DNA of 64,000 bases from the NCBI RefSeq assembly GCF_001544875.2, contig NZ_FCOA02000014.1, positions 120,067-184,066 of the forward strand, written 5' to 3'. This document shows positions 32,993 to 41,594 of this stretch, in pieces (the first letter of the stretch is position 1; each line of letters opens with the position of its first letter). Origin of the DNA: Caballeronia hypogeia. GTDB taxonomy: Bacteria; Pseudomonadota; Gammaproteobacteria; Burkholderiales; Burkholderiaceae. The notes under the pieces are model-generated. The model saw only the letters and a program-made list of their open reading frames with translations. It was not told the origin of the DNA and did not search any database. Made by a program: the position numbers and the translations under genes.

Positions 32993-33802
32993 TTATCGTG
33001 CTTCGGCCGTCGCGAGTACTTCGGACACGCGGTTCGTCAGTCTGCCGATGCCTTCGATCGAAACCTCGACCGTCGCGCCGTCGCGCATCGAACCCACGCC
33101 CAGCGAAGTGCCGCATGCGATCACGTCGCCTGGCAGCAAGGTCATGTCGCGGGAAATGCGGCTCACCTGTTCCAGCGGCGAAAACGCCATGTCGGCGAGC
33201 GGATAGTTCTGCCGTTCGACCCCGTCGAGTGTCGTTACGACATGGGCGGCTTTCCAGTCGAACCCGGTTGCGATCGCCGGACCGATGCAACCGAACGTGT
33301 CGTAGCCTTTCGCGCGACACCATTGCGCGAAGTTCGCGTCTTCGAACAGCAGATCGGCGGCCGTGACGTCGTTCACGCACGTATAGCCGAATATGTAATC
33401 GGCGGCTTCCTCGACGCTCACGTTGCTGCATCGCTTTCCGATCACGATGCCGAGTTCGCCTTCATAGACGATCTTGCCGCCGTATGCCACGGGGCGCCGG
33501 ATCGTGTCGCCCGGTCCCGCGAGAGACGTCGAGGGCTTGATCAGAAACAGCGGATGTGTGGGCAACGCCTTGCCGAGCTTCGCGGAGAGCGCATGAAAGT
33601 TGTTCCATAACGCGACGATCCGGCTCGGCACACACGGACTCGTGAGCTGTACCTCTGCGATGTCGAAGGTTCGCCCTGTCTCACGCGGCGAGGCGAACAT
33701 GTCGCCGTCGTATTCGACCACGCGTGCGCCCTCGAGCAAGCCAAAACCAGTGCGGCCGTTACCCTTGGCCGTCGTGTGCGTATAGCGGATCCACAAGCTC
33801 AT
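32993..33802 (-). CDS. Fumarylacetoacetate hydrolase (FAH) family protein
   Basis: A 269-residue enzyme with the FAH metal motif YEGELGIVIGK near 156-166 and the downstream FGYTCVNDVTAADL and GDVIACGTSLGVGS blocks. Family members hydrolyse or decarboxylate 2,4-dioxo acids, acylpyruvates and oxaloacetate using Mg2+. Start at ATG 33802 (MSLWIRYTH); an earlier ATG adds 51 residues of non-family sequence. It precedes pntA in the same direction, an unusual partner for a transhydrogenase. Confidence 0.85.
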   Translation of the reverse strand: MSLWIRYTHTTAKGNGRTGFGLLEGARVVEYDGDMFASPRETGRTFDIAEVQLTSPCVPSRIVALWNNFHALSAKLGKALPTHPLFLIKPSTSLAGPGDTIRRPVAYGGKIVYEGELGIVIGKRCSNVSVEEAADYIFGYTCVNDVTAADLLFEDANFAQWCRAKGYDTFGCIGPAIATGFDWKAAHVVTTLDGVERQNYPLADMAFSPLEQVSRISRDMTLLPGDVIACGTSLGVGSMRDGATVEVSIEGIGRLTNRVSEVLATAEAR

Positions 33803-34080
33803 AATGAAGTTTTCCCGATGTCGCAAAACCGTTCGCGCTGATGCGTGGATCTCGTCCGCACGCACGCAGCCGCCTGCGCCTCGCGTCAGCCCGAAGCTGT
33901 CGCGTGGTACGAATAGTTGGTCAGTTCCTGGTCGGTCAGCCGCGAATGCGGGCATCGAGTGAAGCGGCCGGCGGGATGAGTGGCCGCTTCTTTACTCAGC
34001 TCCGTCCGTGCGCATCTTTTGGTGCGCGGACGCGAGCTGTTATCTCCTGATTGCTTTTAATTCTGTGAAGCGATGCATGC

Positions 34081-34512
34081 TCACGCGTTGGCGTTCGCCT
34101 CCAGCTCGGCAATGCGCTTGCGCAGCGCACGGTCTTCCTGAAAGCGCGCCGTCTCATCGCGGATGATCGCGACGATGCCCGTCACTTCGCCTTGCGGCGA
34201 TTGCAGCAGCGCGACAGTGAACGCAATCGACATCGATCGACCGGCCTTATCGACGGCCGGGACCTTGAGCAGATCGTGTCCATAACGCGTCTCGCCGGTC
34301 GCCATGGTCTTGTGATAGCCGTCCCAATGACGGCCGCGCAGGCGTTCCGGAATGATCAGATCGAGCGACTGACCCATTGCCTCGCTCTGGGTAAAGCCGA
34401 ACATGCGCTCCGCCGCGGGATTCCATAGCGTGATCGCTCCGCTCGCATCCGAAATGATCACGGCGTCGCCAATCGCATTGACGAGCTGTTCGTAGTCGAT
34501 TGTGTGGGTCAT
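34081..34512 (-). CDS. PAS domain protein (stand-alone sensor)
   Basis: A 143-residue protein consisting of one PAS domain (ISDASGAITLWNPAAERMFG near 20-39, LIIPERLRGRHWDGYHKTM near 53-71) and a short charged helical tail (about 120-143). It resembles the sensor part of FixL-like kinases and has no kinase, GGDEF or HTH domain. It lies downstream of frc, beyond a hairpin and tandem repeat, and probably has its own promoter. It may pair with a partner protein elsewhere. Confidence 0.85.
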   Translation of the reverse strand: MTHTIDYEQLVNAIGDAVIISDASGAITLWNPAAERMFGFTQSEAMGQSLDLIIPERLRGRHWDGYHKTMATGETRYGHDLLKVPAVDKAGRSMSIAFTVALLQSPQGEVTGIVAIIRDETARFQEDRALRKRIAELEANANA

Positions 34513-34578
34513 AAAGTATTCCGGATCGTGGGGTATGAATCGAAGCTTACACCTCGATCGATCTGTTTCTTATAAGGG

Positions 34579-34598
34579 GCGCTGCCCGAAGGCAGCGC
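34579..34598 (-). terminator. GCGCTGCC hairpin with TTCG loop after frc
   Basis: On the minus strand an 8-bp perfect stem GCGCTGCC-TTCG-GGCAGCGC with the very stable UUCG loop, extended by further GC pairs (GGAGCGC / GCCCC), then CTTATAA. It lies about 95 bases after the frc stop and 66 bases before the PAS gene start. Confidence 0.6.
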
Positions 34599-34606
34599 GC
34601 TCCTTT

Positions 34607-34694
34607 GACTGCAAGACTGCAAGACTGCAAGACTGCAAAACTACAAAACTACAAAACTACAAAACTACGCAACTACAAAACTACGCAACCACGT
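34607..34694. repeat. 8-bp tandem repeat, 11 units, abutting the frc stop codon
   Basis: Four perfect units of GACTGCAA (34607-34638) are followed by seven units of the form AACTACAA, AACTACGC or AACCACGT (34639-34694). The two sub-arrays differ at three of eight positions, so one probably derived from the other. The array ends in the frc stop codon. Short tandem arrays like this can change copy number by slippage. Confidence 0.9.
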
Positions 34695-35947
34695 CAGACA
34701 GCGCCCGTTTCCTGCATCTGCGCGACCTGCTCCTTGCTATAGCCCAGCTCGGCCAGCACTTCCGCCGTGTGCTCGCCAAGCAGCGGCGAGCTCTTGATTT
34801 CCGGCTTCAGGTCCGAGAACTTGATCGGGCTGCCGACCGTGAGGTACTTGCCGCGCACCTTGTGATCCACTTCGACGATGGAACCGCTCTTGCGCAACGA
34901 TTCGTCGTTCGCGAGTTCCTTCATGGTCAGCACCGGCGCGCAGGGAATATCGAACTTGCGCAGGATATCGACTGCTTCGTACTTGGTCTTGTCGGCGAGC
35001 CATGCTTCGATCTTGCCGAAGATATCGAAGATGTGCGGCTGACGTGCTTCGGCCGTGTTGTAGTCCGGGTCGTCGATCCATTGTTCCTTGCCGATGGCAC
35101 GGCAGATCGGCGCCCACGCGTGACCCTGAATCGTGAAGTAGATGTAGGCGTTCGGATCGGTTTCCCAGCCCTTGCACTTGAGCACCCAGCCCGGCTGGCC
35201 GCCGCCGCCCGCATTGCCGCCACGCGGCACGACGTCGCTGAACGTGCCGTGAGGATACTGCGGATATTCCTCCAGATAGCCCACGCGATCCAGACGTTGC
35301 TGATCGCGCAGCTTCACGCGGCACAGATTGAGCACGCTGTCCTGCATCGAAACGGCGACCTTCTGCCCCTTGCCCGTTTGCTGACGGCCGATGATCGCCG
35401 TCAGAATGCCGATCGCGAGATGCATGCCGGTGTTGCTGTCGCCGAGCGCCGCCGCGCTGATGGTCGGCGGACCATCCCAGAAGCCCGTCGTCGATGCCGC
35501 GCCACCCGCGCATTGTGCGACGTTCTCGTAGACTTTCAGGTCATCGTAGTGATGGCCGTCGCTGAAGCCCTTGACGGACGCCACGATCATCTTCGGGTTC
35601 AGCGCCTTGATGTTCTCCCAGGAAAAGCCCATCCGGTCCAGCGCGCCCGGTCCAAAGTTCTCGACCAGCACATCCGATTCCTTGATGAGCTTGGTCAACA
35701 CTTCCTTGCCTTCGGCCTTTTTCGTGTCGAGCGTCAACGAGCGCTTGTTGCTGTTGAGCATCGTGAAATACAGGGCATCTGCGTCCGGAATGTCGCGCAA
35801 CTGGTTACGCGTGACGTCGCCCGATCCGGGACGTTCCACCTTGATCACGTCCGCGCCGAACCATGCCAGCATCTGGGTGCATGCGGGACCGGCCTGCACG
35901 TGCGTGAAGTCAATGATCTTGATGCCTTCGAGTGGTTTGTTGCTCAA
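34694..35947 (-). CDS. frc: Formyl-CoA:oxalate CoA-transferase
   Basis: A 417-residue family III CoA transferase that moves CoA from formyl-CoA to oxalate, giving oxalyl-CoA for Oxc. MSNKPLEGIKIIDFTHVQAG, the VERPGSGDVTR loop and Asp170 in AALGDSNTGMH (Asp169 of the Oxalobacter enzyme) are present, as is the glycine loop GGNAGGGGQPGW near 253-264 that closes on the active site. Length is close to the Oxalobacter and E. coli proteins (about 416-428). It follows oxc by 27 bases and ends in the tandem repeat. Confidence 0.95.
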   Translation of the reverse strand: MSNKPLEGIKIIDFTHVQAGPACTQMLAWFGADVIKVERPGSGDVTRNQLRDIPDADALYFTMLNSNKRSLTLDTKKAEGKEVLTKLIKESDVLVENFGPGALDRMGFSWENIKALNPKMIVASVKGFSDGHHYDDLKVYENVAQCAGGAASTTGFWDGPPTISAAALGDSNTGMHLAIGILTAIIGRQQTGKGQKVAVSMQDSVLNLCRVKLRDQQRLDRVGYLEEYPQYPHGTFSDVVPRGGNAGGGGQPGWVLKCKGWETDPNAYIYFTIQGHAWAPICRAIGKEQWIDDPDYNTAEARQPHIFDIFGKIEAWLADKTKYEAVDILRKFDIPCAPVLTMKELANDESLRKSGSIVEVDHKVRGKYLTVGSPIKFSDLKPEIKSSPLLGEHTAEVLAELGYSKEQVAQMQETGAV

Positions 35948-35974
35948 GGGATTCTCCTGGGTGGCTCGTCTTGG

Positions 35975-37717
35975 TTACTTTTTCGATGCCGCGGTTTGCG
36001 GGTTCAGATTCGTCAGGCGACCGCTCTCCGTGCCGGCCGTTTCGTCGATCACTGCGTTGATCAGCGTCGGCTTGCCCGACTTGATCGCTTCTTCCAGTGC
36101 ATGCGTGAGCTCTTCCGGCGTGGTCGCATGGAAGCCGATGCCGCCGAACGCCTCGATCATCTTGTCGTAGCGCGCGTTCTTCACGAACACGGTCGGCGCG
36201 ACGTCCTTGCCGCCGGTCGGATTCACATCGGTGCCGCGATACACGCCGTTGTTGTTGAACACGATCGTGCAGACCGGCAAGTCGTATCGGCAGATGGTTT
36301 CGAGTTCCATGCCGCTGAAGCCGAAAGCGCTGTCGCCCTCGATCGCGACGACCTGCTTGCCGCTCGTCACCGCCGCGCCGATCGAGAAGCCCATGCCGAT
36401 GCCCATGATTCCCCACGTGCCCGAATCGAAACGCTTGCGCGGCTCATACATGTCGATGATGCTGCGCGCATAGTCGAGCGTGTTCGCGCCTTCATTGACG
36501 ACGTTGATGTCCGGGCGCGTCTTCAGCACGTCGCGGATGGCGCGCAGCGCGCTGTGGAAATTCATCGGCGACGGATTCTTCGCGAGCGTCGCCGCCATCT
36601 TTTCGAGGTTCTTGTTCTTGCGCTCGTTGATCGCGCCCGTCCATTCGACGGACGGCTTCGGGAAGCCCGCACCGATGCCCGCGACGAGCGCCGACACACA
36701 CGAGCCGATGTCGCCGATCACCGGTGCGGCGATCGCGACGTTGCTGTCGATTTCCGTCGGCGAGATGTCGATCTGCACGAACTGCTTGGGCGCCGCGCCC
36801 CAGGTCTTGCCCTTGCCGTGCGCCAGCAGCCAGTTCAGACGCGCGCCGATCAGCACCACGCAATCCGCTTCCTGCAGCACGAACGAACGCGCCGCCGAAG
36901 CCGATTGCGCATGCGTGTCGGGCAGCAGGCCCTTCGCCATCGACATCGGCAGATACGGAATGCCGCTCTTCTCGACCAGCTCGCGAATCTGCGCGTCCGC
37001 CTGCGCGTAAGCCGCGCCCTTGCCCAGCAGGATCAGCGGACGCTTCGCTTTCTTGATCACGTCGAGGGCGCGCTGCACCGAGTCCGGCGAGGGCAACTGA
37101 CGCGGCGCGGCATCGATGACCTTGATGAGCGATTGCTGGCCCTTGAGCGCGTCCATCGTCTGCGACAGCAGCTTGGCGGGCAGATCGAGATACACGCCGC
37201 CCGGACGGCCCGACACGGCTGCACGGATCGCACGCGCGATGCCGATGCCGATGTCCTCCGCATGCAGCACGCGGTAGGCAGCCTTTGCATAAGGCTTCGC
37301 CGCGTTCAGCTGGTCCATCTCTTCGTAGTCGCCCTGCTGCAGATCGACGATCTCGCGCTCGCTCGAGCCGCTGATGAGGATCATCGGGAAGCAATTCGTG
37401 GTCGCGTTGGCAAGCGCGGTCAGGCCGTTCAAAAAGCCGGGCGCCGACACCGTCAGGCAAATGCCCGGCTTCTGCGTCATGTAGCCGGCGATCGCGGCGG
37501 CATTGCCCGCATGCTGCTCATGGCGAAAACCGATGAAGCGCATGCCTTCCGCCTGCGCGAGTCGCGCCAGGTCGGTGATAGGAATTCCGACAAGACCGAA
37601 GATCGTGTCAATGTCGTTCAGCTTCAGCGCATCGATGACGAGGTGGAAACCGTCGGTCATTTGCGGCGCCTTCACTTCAGCGACTTCCTGTGTTCCTACC
37701 TCGAGTACGTCTGCCAT
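35975..37717 (-). CDS. oxc: Oxalyl-CoA decarboxylase
   Basis: A 580-residue ThDP-dependent enzyme that converts oxalyl-CoA to formyl-CoA and CO2. The ThDP-activating Glu67 lies in FRHEQHAGNAA; the cofactor-binding stretch GDSAFGFSG (461-469) with FNNNGVYRG (487-495) completes the ThDP motif. GTWGIMGIGMGFSIG near 433-447 is also family-specific. Length matches the Oxalobacter enzyme (568) and E. coli YfdU (564). It has its own promoter with an operator and is co-transcribed with frc. Confidence 0.95.
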   Translation of the reverse strand: MADVLEVGTQEVAEVKAPQMTDGFHLVIDALKLNDIDTIFGLVGIPITDLARLAQAEGMRFIGFRHEQHAGNAAAIAGYMTQKPGICLTVSAPGFLNGLTALANATTNCFPMILISGSSEREIVDLQQGDYEEMDQLNAAKPYAKAAYRVLHAEDIGIGIARAIRAAVSGRPGGVYLDLPAKLLSQTMDALKGQQSLIKVIDAAPRQLPSPDSVQRALDVIKKAKRPLILLGKGAAYAQADAQIRELVEKSGIPYLPMSMAKGLLPDTHAQSASAARSFVLQEADCVVLIGARLNWLLAHGKGKTWGAAPKQFVQIDISPTEIDSNVAIAAPVIGDIGSCVSALVAGIGAGFPKPSVEWTGAINERKNKNLEKMAATLAKNPSPMNFHSALRAIRDVLKTRPDINVVNEGANTLDYARSIIDMYEPRKRFDSGTWGIMGIGMGFSIGAAVTSGKQVVAIEGDSAFGFSGMELETICRYDLPVCTIVFNNNGVYRGTDVNPTGGKDVAPTVFVKNARYDKMIEAFGGIGFHATTPEELTHALEEAIKSGKPTLINAVIDETAGTESGRLTNLNPQTAASKK

Positions 37718-37751
37718 TTGTCTCCCCCAGAGGGCCGTTTGTGTTGGTGAT

Positions 37752-37797
37752 ATACTAGATACCAGATACCGTATTTGTCAAAACCTATTTTATAGGT
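37752..37797 (-). promoter_or_regulatory. oxc promoter with overlapping repeats and palindrome
   Basis: On the minus strand TTGACA (37776-37781) and TAGTAT (37752-37757) are 18 bases apart. The spacer holds two direct GGTATCT units (37757-37770), and immediately upstream of the -35 box is a perfect palindrome ACCTAT-TTT-ATAGGT (37783-37797). The arrangement suits control by a DNA-binding dimer plus RNA polymerase at one spot. Confidence 0.6.
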
Positions 37798-37943
37798 AGA
37801 AACAAGGAGGCGGCGCGATCTGGCGCGTCGCCAGAGCTTTGTGCGGCGACATCGGCTGAATGGAAACAACGAAGCCTTGCGCCTGTAGACGATCGCGCGG
37901 GGCATCGAATGCGATGCAAGCCGGGCGCTCGCCAAACGCGACA

Positions 37944-37972
37944 AAGGCCGCGGACATCAGTCACGCGGCCTT
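37944..37972 (-). terminator. Hairpin terminator after oxlT
   Basis: AAGGCCGCG (37944-37952) pairs with CGCGGCCTT (37964-37972), nine perfect pairs with an 11-base loop, 36 bases past the oxlT stop. The minus strand continues TTTG, a short T-tail. It separates oxlT from oxc. Confidence 0.65.
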
Positions 37973-38008
37973 CGCATTTCTTAAACGGAATCGTGCTGTC
38001 GGACGTCT

Positions 38009-39361
38009 TCAGCGAGCCGACGACTTGCTTGGCGCATCCGTCCAGTCAGCCGGAAAGGACAGGTCGATGGACGTCTGCGGCGAAGTCTGCGTGATCGTGT
38101 TCTCTATCCAGCGTCGACGCATTGGCGCGAGTACGAACTTGGCGCACACGCCCGCCGCTATCGATGTAATCGCGGTCGCGATGAACACCGTGTTCCATGA
38201 GCCGAACGACGCCAGCACCGAGGCGAGCGGCACCAGCATGGAGGCTGTTCCCTTGGCCGTGTATAGCGTGCCCGCGTTGGCGGCGGCGTATTTGCTGCCG
38301 AAGGTGTCCGCGCAGGTCGCCGGGAAGATCGAAAAAATCTCGCCCCAGCACAGGAAGGTCAGCGCCGCGAACAGCATGAACATATAAGGACTCTGCCCGA
38401 ATTGCATCAACCCGAGCAGCGCGACGCCTTCGCCCAGGAAGATGATGAACATGGTGTTCTCGCGGCCGATCTTGTCCGAGACGAAGCCGCACAGCGGTCG
38501 CGTAAAGCCGTTGCACAGGTTGTCGATGGACAGTGTCATCGCGAGCAGCGGCAAGGTCGCGCCGAAGAGACTCACCGGCATGCTGGCGAAGCCGTATTCC
38601 TTCGCGATCGGCCCGAACTGCGCGGTGGCGATCACGCCGCCCGCCGCGACCGCTACGAACATCAGATACAGCACCCAGAAGACGGGCGCCCGCACCATCT
38701 GCGCGGTCGTGTAGTCGATTTTCGTCGCCACGATGCGCTTGGCCGCGACGATGCCCTTCGGCGGATTCGGACGCACGAGCAAGAGCGCCAGCAGGAAGAT
38801 GCACACGCCCTGGAAGATGCCGAAGAACATGAACGCATGCTCGTAGCCCGAGCTCTGGATCATGTTGGAGATCGGGATCACGGTCACCGCCGCGCCGGCG
38901 CCGAAGCCCGCCGCCGTCAGACCGGCTGCGAGACCGCGCTTGTCCGGGAACCATTTGAGCGCCGTGCCGACGCACGTGCCGTACACGCAACCCGCGCCGA
39001 TCCCGGCGATCACGGCGGCGGCGTACAGATGCACGAGCGTGGTGGCGTGCGCGTTGATGATCCAGCCGATCGCCGCGCAAATCGCGCCGCCCATCACGAC
39101 CGGGCGCGGTCCGAATTTGTCGACTAGCCAGCCTTCGACCGGAACGAGCCACGTTTCTGTCACGATGAAAATCGTGAACGCGAGCTGAATCGCCGCTTGC
39201 CCCCAATGGTGTTTCGCGTCCATCGGCATGACGAACAGCGTCCATGCGTACTGGAAGTTGGCGACCAGCCCCATGCAGACGATGCCGATCACCAACTGCA
39301 CCCACCTGTTATGACGACCTCCGTGCGACTGCCCGGCCACTGCCGTATCTGCGCTTGCCAT
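38009..39361 (-). CDS. oxlT: Oxalate/formate antiporter (MFS, OxlT family)
   Basis: A 450-residue, 12-helix carrier of the oxalate/formate antiporter family: GWLVDKFGPRPVVMGG loop after helix 2, KWFPDKRGLAAGLTAAGFG near 136-154, and RPLCGFVSDKIGRE. OxlT from Oxalobacter uses Arg272 and Lys355 to bind oxalate; here Arg288 in NGFTRPLCG and Lys370 in LYTAKGTAS occupy the same contexts. It exchanges oxalate for formate across the inner membrane and serves Frc/Oxc. The C-terminus is about 30 residues longer than in Oxalobacter. Confidence 0.87.
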   Translation of the reverse strand: MASADTAVAGQSHGGRHNRWVQLVIGIVCMGLVANFQYAWTLFVMPMDAKHHWGQAAIQLAFTIFIVTETWLVPVEGWLVDKFGPRPVVMGGAICAAIGWIINAHATTLVHLYAAAVIAGIGAGCVYGTCVGTALKWFPDKRGLAAGLTAAGFGAGAAVTVIPISNMIQSSGYEHAFMFFGIFQGVCIFLLALLLVRPNPPKGIVAAKRIVATKIDYTTAQMVRAPVFWVLYLMFVAVAAGGVIATAQFGPIAKEYGFASMPVSLFGATLPLLAMTLSIDNLCNGFTRPLCGFVSDKIGRENTMFIIFLGEGVALLGLMQFGQSPYMFMLFAALTFLCWGEIFSIFPATCADTFGSKYAAANAGTLYTAKGTASMLVPLASVLASFGSWNTVFIATAITSIAAGVCAKFVLAPMRRRWIENTITQTSPQTSIDLSFPADWTDAPSKSSAR

Positions 39362-39598
39362 GTCTGTCTCCGTTATGTGTCATTGCGCTCGTTTGGCGCC
39401 TGGTGTACTTCAAAAAGCCGATGCGGTGCATCGATGGCGGGTCACTCAGGGGACATGCCCGGTCCCCGCGGCGTGCGCGCGCGGGTGGCGATTCGACGGG
39501 GCAGCGGTTTCGCCCGAGCCTTACGACCAGCCGGAAAACACGCGACCATCGTGCGGCAGAAAAACGATAAGAGAAAGTTATAAAAAGTTACGATATAG

Positions 39599-39614
39599 AT
39601 TCATGATAATGAAT
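39599..39614. promoter_or_regulatory. ATTCAT-GATA-ATGAAT palindrome in an AT-rich spacer
   Basis: A perfect 6-4-6 inverted repeat in an otherwise gene-free region (39362-39742) between oxlT and the divergent DUF2252 gene. The AT-rich block 39560-39615 around it is where promoters of both genes would be expected. The rest of the stretch holds no coding frame with family features. Confidence 0.45.
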
Positions 39615-39742
39615 GGATCGAAGCGCGGACGGGTCGTCCATCCGATGGCTTAAGGCTGTCATCAGTCTCGAGCGCTAGTCTTCCGACACACTCTTCGATC
39701 GATTCGAAACCGCTTTCAACGAGAGAGACATCGACCGGAAAC

Positions 39743-41134
39743 ATGGACACACAACCAGACCCATCCAACCTGTTTTCGGGTCGCGGCACGCTTGCGTCGC
39801 GGGTCGCGCTCGGCCGCGCGGCGCGCGAACAGGCGCCGCGAGCGACGCTTGCCGAGTGCAAGATCGGCAAGCGCGATCCGCTCGCGCTGCTCGAGGCATC
39901 CAACGTGGGCCGCGTCCCCGAGCTGATTCCCATCCGCTACGGGCGCATGCTGGCGAACCCTTTCGCGTTCTATCGGGGCGCCGCGCCCTTGATGGCCTTC
40001 GACCTGTCGCGCTTGCCGCGCACCGATATCGTGGTGCAGCTCGGCGGCGACGCGCATCTGGCGAACTTCGGCCTGTTCGCGAGTCCGGAGCGGCGGATTC
40101 TTTTCGGACCGAACGACTTCGACGAGACGCTGCCCGGCCCGTTCGACTGGGACGTGCGCAGGCTCGCTGCTTCGTTCGTGATCGCCGCACGCGAACGCGG
40201 CTTCGCAACGGCCGACCAGCGCCGCATTGTCCGGCGTCTGTGCGAGACCTTCCGCGAGCGGATCGCCGCATTCAGCAAAATGGATACGCTCGACGTCTGG
40301 TACTACCAGCTCAAGTCGACGACCTTGCTCGCCATTGCCGATTCGGCCGAGGAACGAAGCAAGGAGCTCGCGGTTATCGACAAGGCGCGCTTGCAGTCCT
40401 CGCGCTCGGTGATGAGCCACTCGACCGAACTCGTCAACGGCAGGCTGCGCATCAGGGAGCTGCCGCCGCTCGTGTATCACATCCCGCTCTCGAACAAGCG
40501 CGAACACAAGCAGTACGACGACATGATCCGCCGCTTCTTCGCCGACTACCGGCTTACGCTCTCCGATGAAAGGCGCGCGCTGTTCGACCGTTACGAACTG
40601 GTCGATGTCGCGATTCGCGTCGTCGGGATCGGCTCGGTGGGAACGCGCTGTTACGAAGCGCTCTTCATGGCCGACGGAGAATGCCCGCTCTTCCTGCAAC
40701 TCAAGGAGGCGCGCGCTTCAGTGCTGGAAGGGTATCTTCCCGCGAGCCGCTTCCCGAATCATGGCCAGCGCGTGGTGACGGGCCAGCGGATGCTGCAATC
40801 GGCCAGCGACATCTTCCTGGGCTGGTCCAAGATGCATCACACGGGCAACGACTTCTATGTGAGGCAGTTGCGCGACATGAAAGGCGCGTTCGACTTCACC
40901 ACGTTCGACGTCGAAGACCTGGCCGAATACGCGGTCTCCTGCGGCAGCGCGCTGGCGCAGTCGATGGCCAAAGCCGGCGATCCCGCGCTGATCGCCGGAT
41001 ACGTCGGCAAGGCGAGGGCCTTCGATGCGGCCATCGAACGCTTCGCTTTGGCTTATGCGGAGCAGAACGAGGCGGACTGGTCCGCGCTCAAGTCGGCCGT
41101 CAAGGCGGGGCGAATCCAGGCGACGCGCGAGTGA
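39743..41134 (+). CDS. DUF2252 domain protein
   Basis: A 463-residue soluble protein of the uncharacterised DUF2252 family. Hallmarks are YRGAAPLMAFDL near 77-88, QLGGDAHLANFG (99-110), NDFDETLPGPFDWDVRRLAAS (124-144) and IGSVGTRCYEALF, in the order typical of the family. The GDxHxxN and DFD elements resemble the catalytic and metal loops of kinase-fold phosphotransferases, so a nucleotide- or phosphate-linked activity is possible; no function is established. It stands alone between oxlT and an NRAMP gene. Confidence 0.85.
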   Translation: MDTQPDPSNLFSGRGTLASRVALGRAAREQAPRATLAECKIGKRDPLALLEASNVGRVPELIPIRYGRMLANPFAFYRGAAPLMAFDLSRLPRTDIVVQLGGDAHLANFGLFASPERRILFGPNDFDETLPGPFDWDVRRLAASFVIAARERGFATADQRRIVRRLCETFRERIAAFSKMDTLDVWYYQLKSTTLLAIADSAEERSKELAVIDKARLQSSRSVMSHSTELVNGRLRIRELPPLVYHIPLSNKREHKQYDDMIRRFFADYRLTLSDERRALFDRYELVDVAIRVVGIGSVGTRCYEALFMADGECPLFLQLKEARASVLEGYLPASRFPNHGQRVVTGQRMLQSASDIFLGWSKMHHTGNDFYVRQLRDMKGAFDFTTFDVEDLAEYAVSCGSALAQSMAKAGDPALIAGYVGKARAFDAAIERFALAYAEQNEADWSALKSAVKAGRIQATRE

Positions 41135-41594
41135 GCATCGAAAGGTTCGGGCGCGTCGTTTGGGGGGCAAAGATTTCAGCGGCGCGCGCACCGAAGCTAT
41201 TTCCATACAACCGTGATTCAAAGCTTGACGCCGATTCAGAGAGGTTCATAAAATTCAGAATCTTCACGAATGGGGCGAATGCCTTGGACGCTTGCAGTAG
41301 TCGACCTTCGAATCCGTTTTCCGCCTGAGCGACTCACGTCCGCGCCTCATTAACGCCGCCGTTTGTCATCCAGGCAAGCGGTGCGCGCCGTAGTACTTCG
41401 CCGTAACTCACCCGTGCACCCCGATTAGCGCCGAACCGCGCGATGCCGTTGCGCTCGCGCCGTCCGGTTTCACCGCCGCCCGGCACGCGGCCGCGTTTGC
41501 GCACGCCTTTCGCATCTTTCGCATGGCGTGCGCACGCGGTCCCGCGCCGGACGGCCGCCACGTCACATAAACATTACCTGCCACGGGGTGCATC
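41135..41594. other. Gene-free 460-base stretch before the NRAMP gene
   Basis: No frame on either strand shows family features or a convincing start. I looked for a metal-sensing riboswitch leader before the transporter and could not recognise one. It may hold the transporter promoter and a long leader. Confidence 0.35.

Noticed and set aside
34607..34694. CRISPR-like repeat.
   Set aside because: Units are 8 bp with no spacers and no cas genes nearby; a simple tandem array.
34502..37750. A long open frame on the plus strand through frc and oxc (over 1000 codons).
   Set aside because: It is antisense to two clearly functional genes; its protein is Arg/His/Ala rich with no family motif, a common product of GC-rich codon bias.
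41135..41594. Metal riboswitch before the NRAMP gene.
   Set aside because: I could not identify the conserved loops of the Mg2+ or Mn2+ riboswitch classes; kept only as an unexplained long leader.
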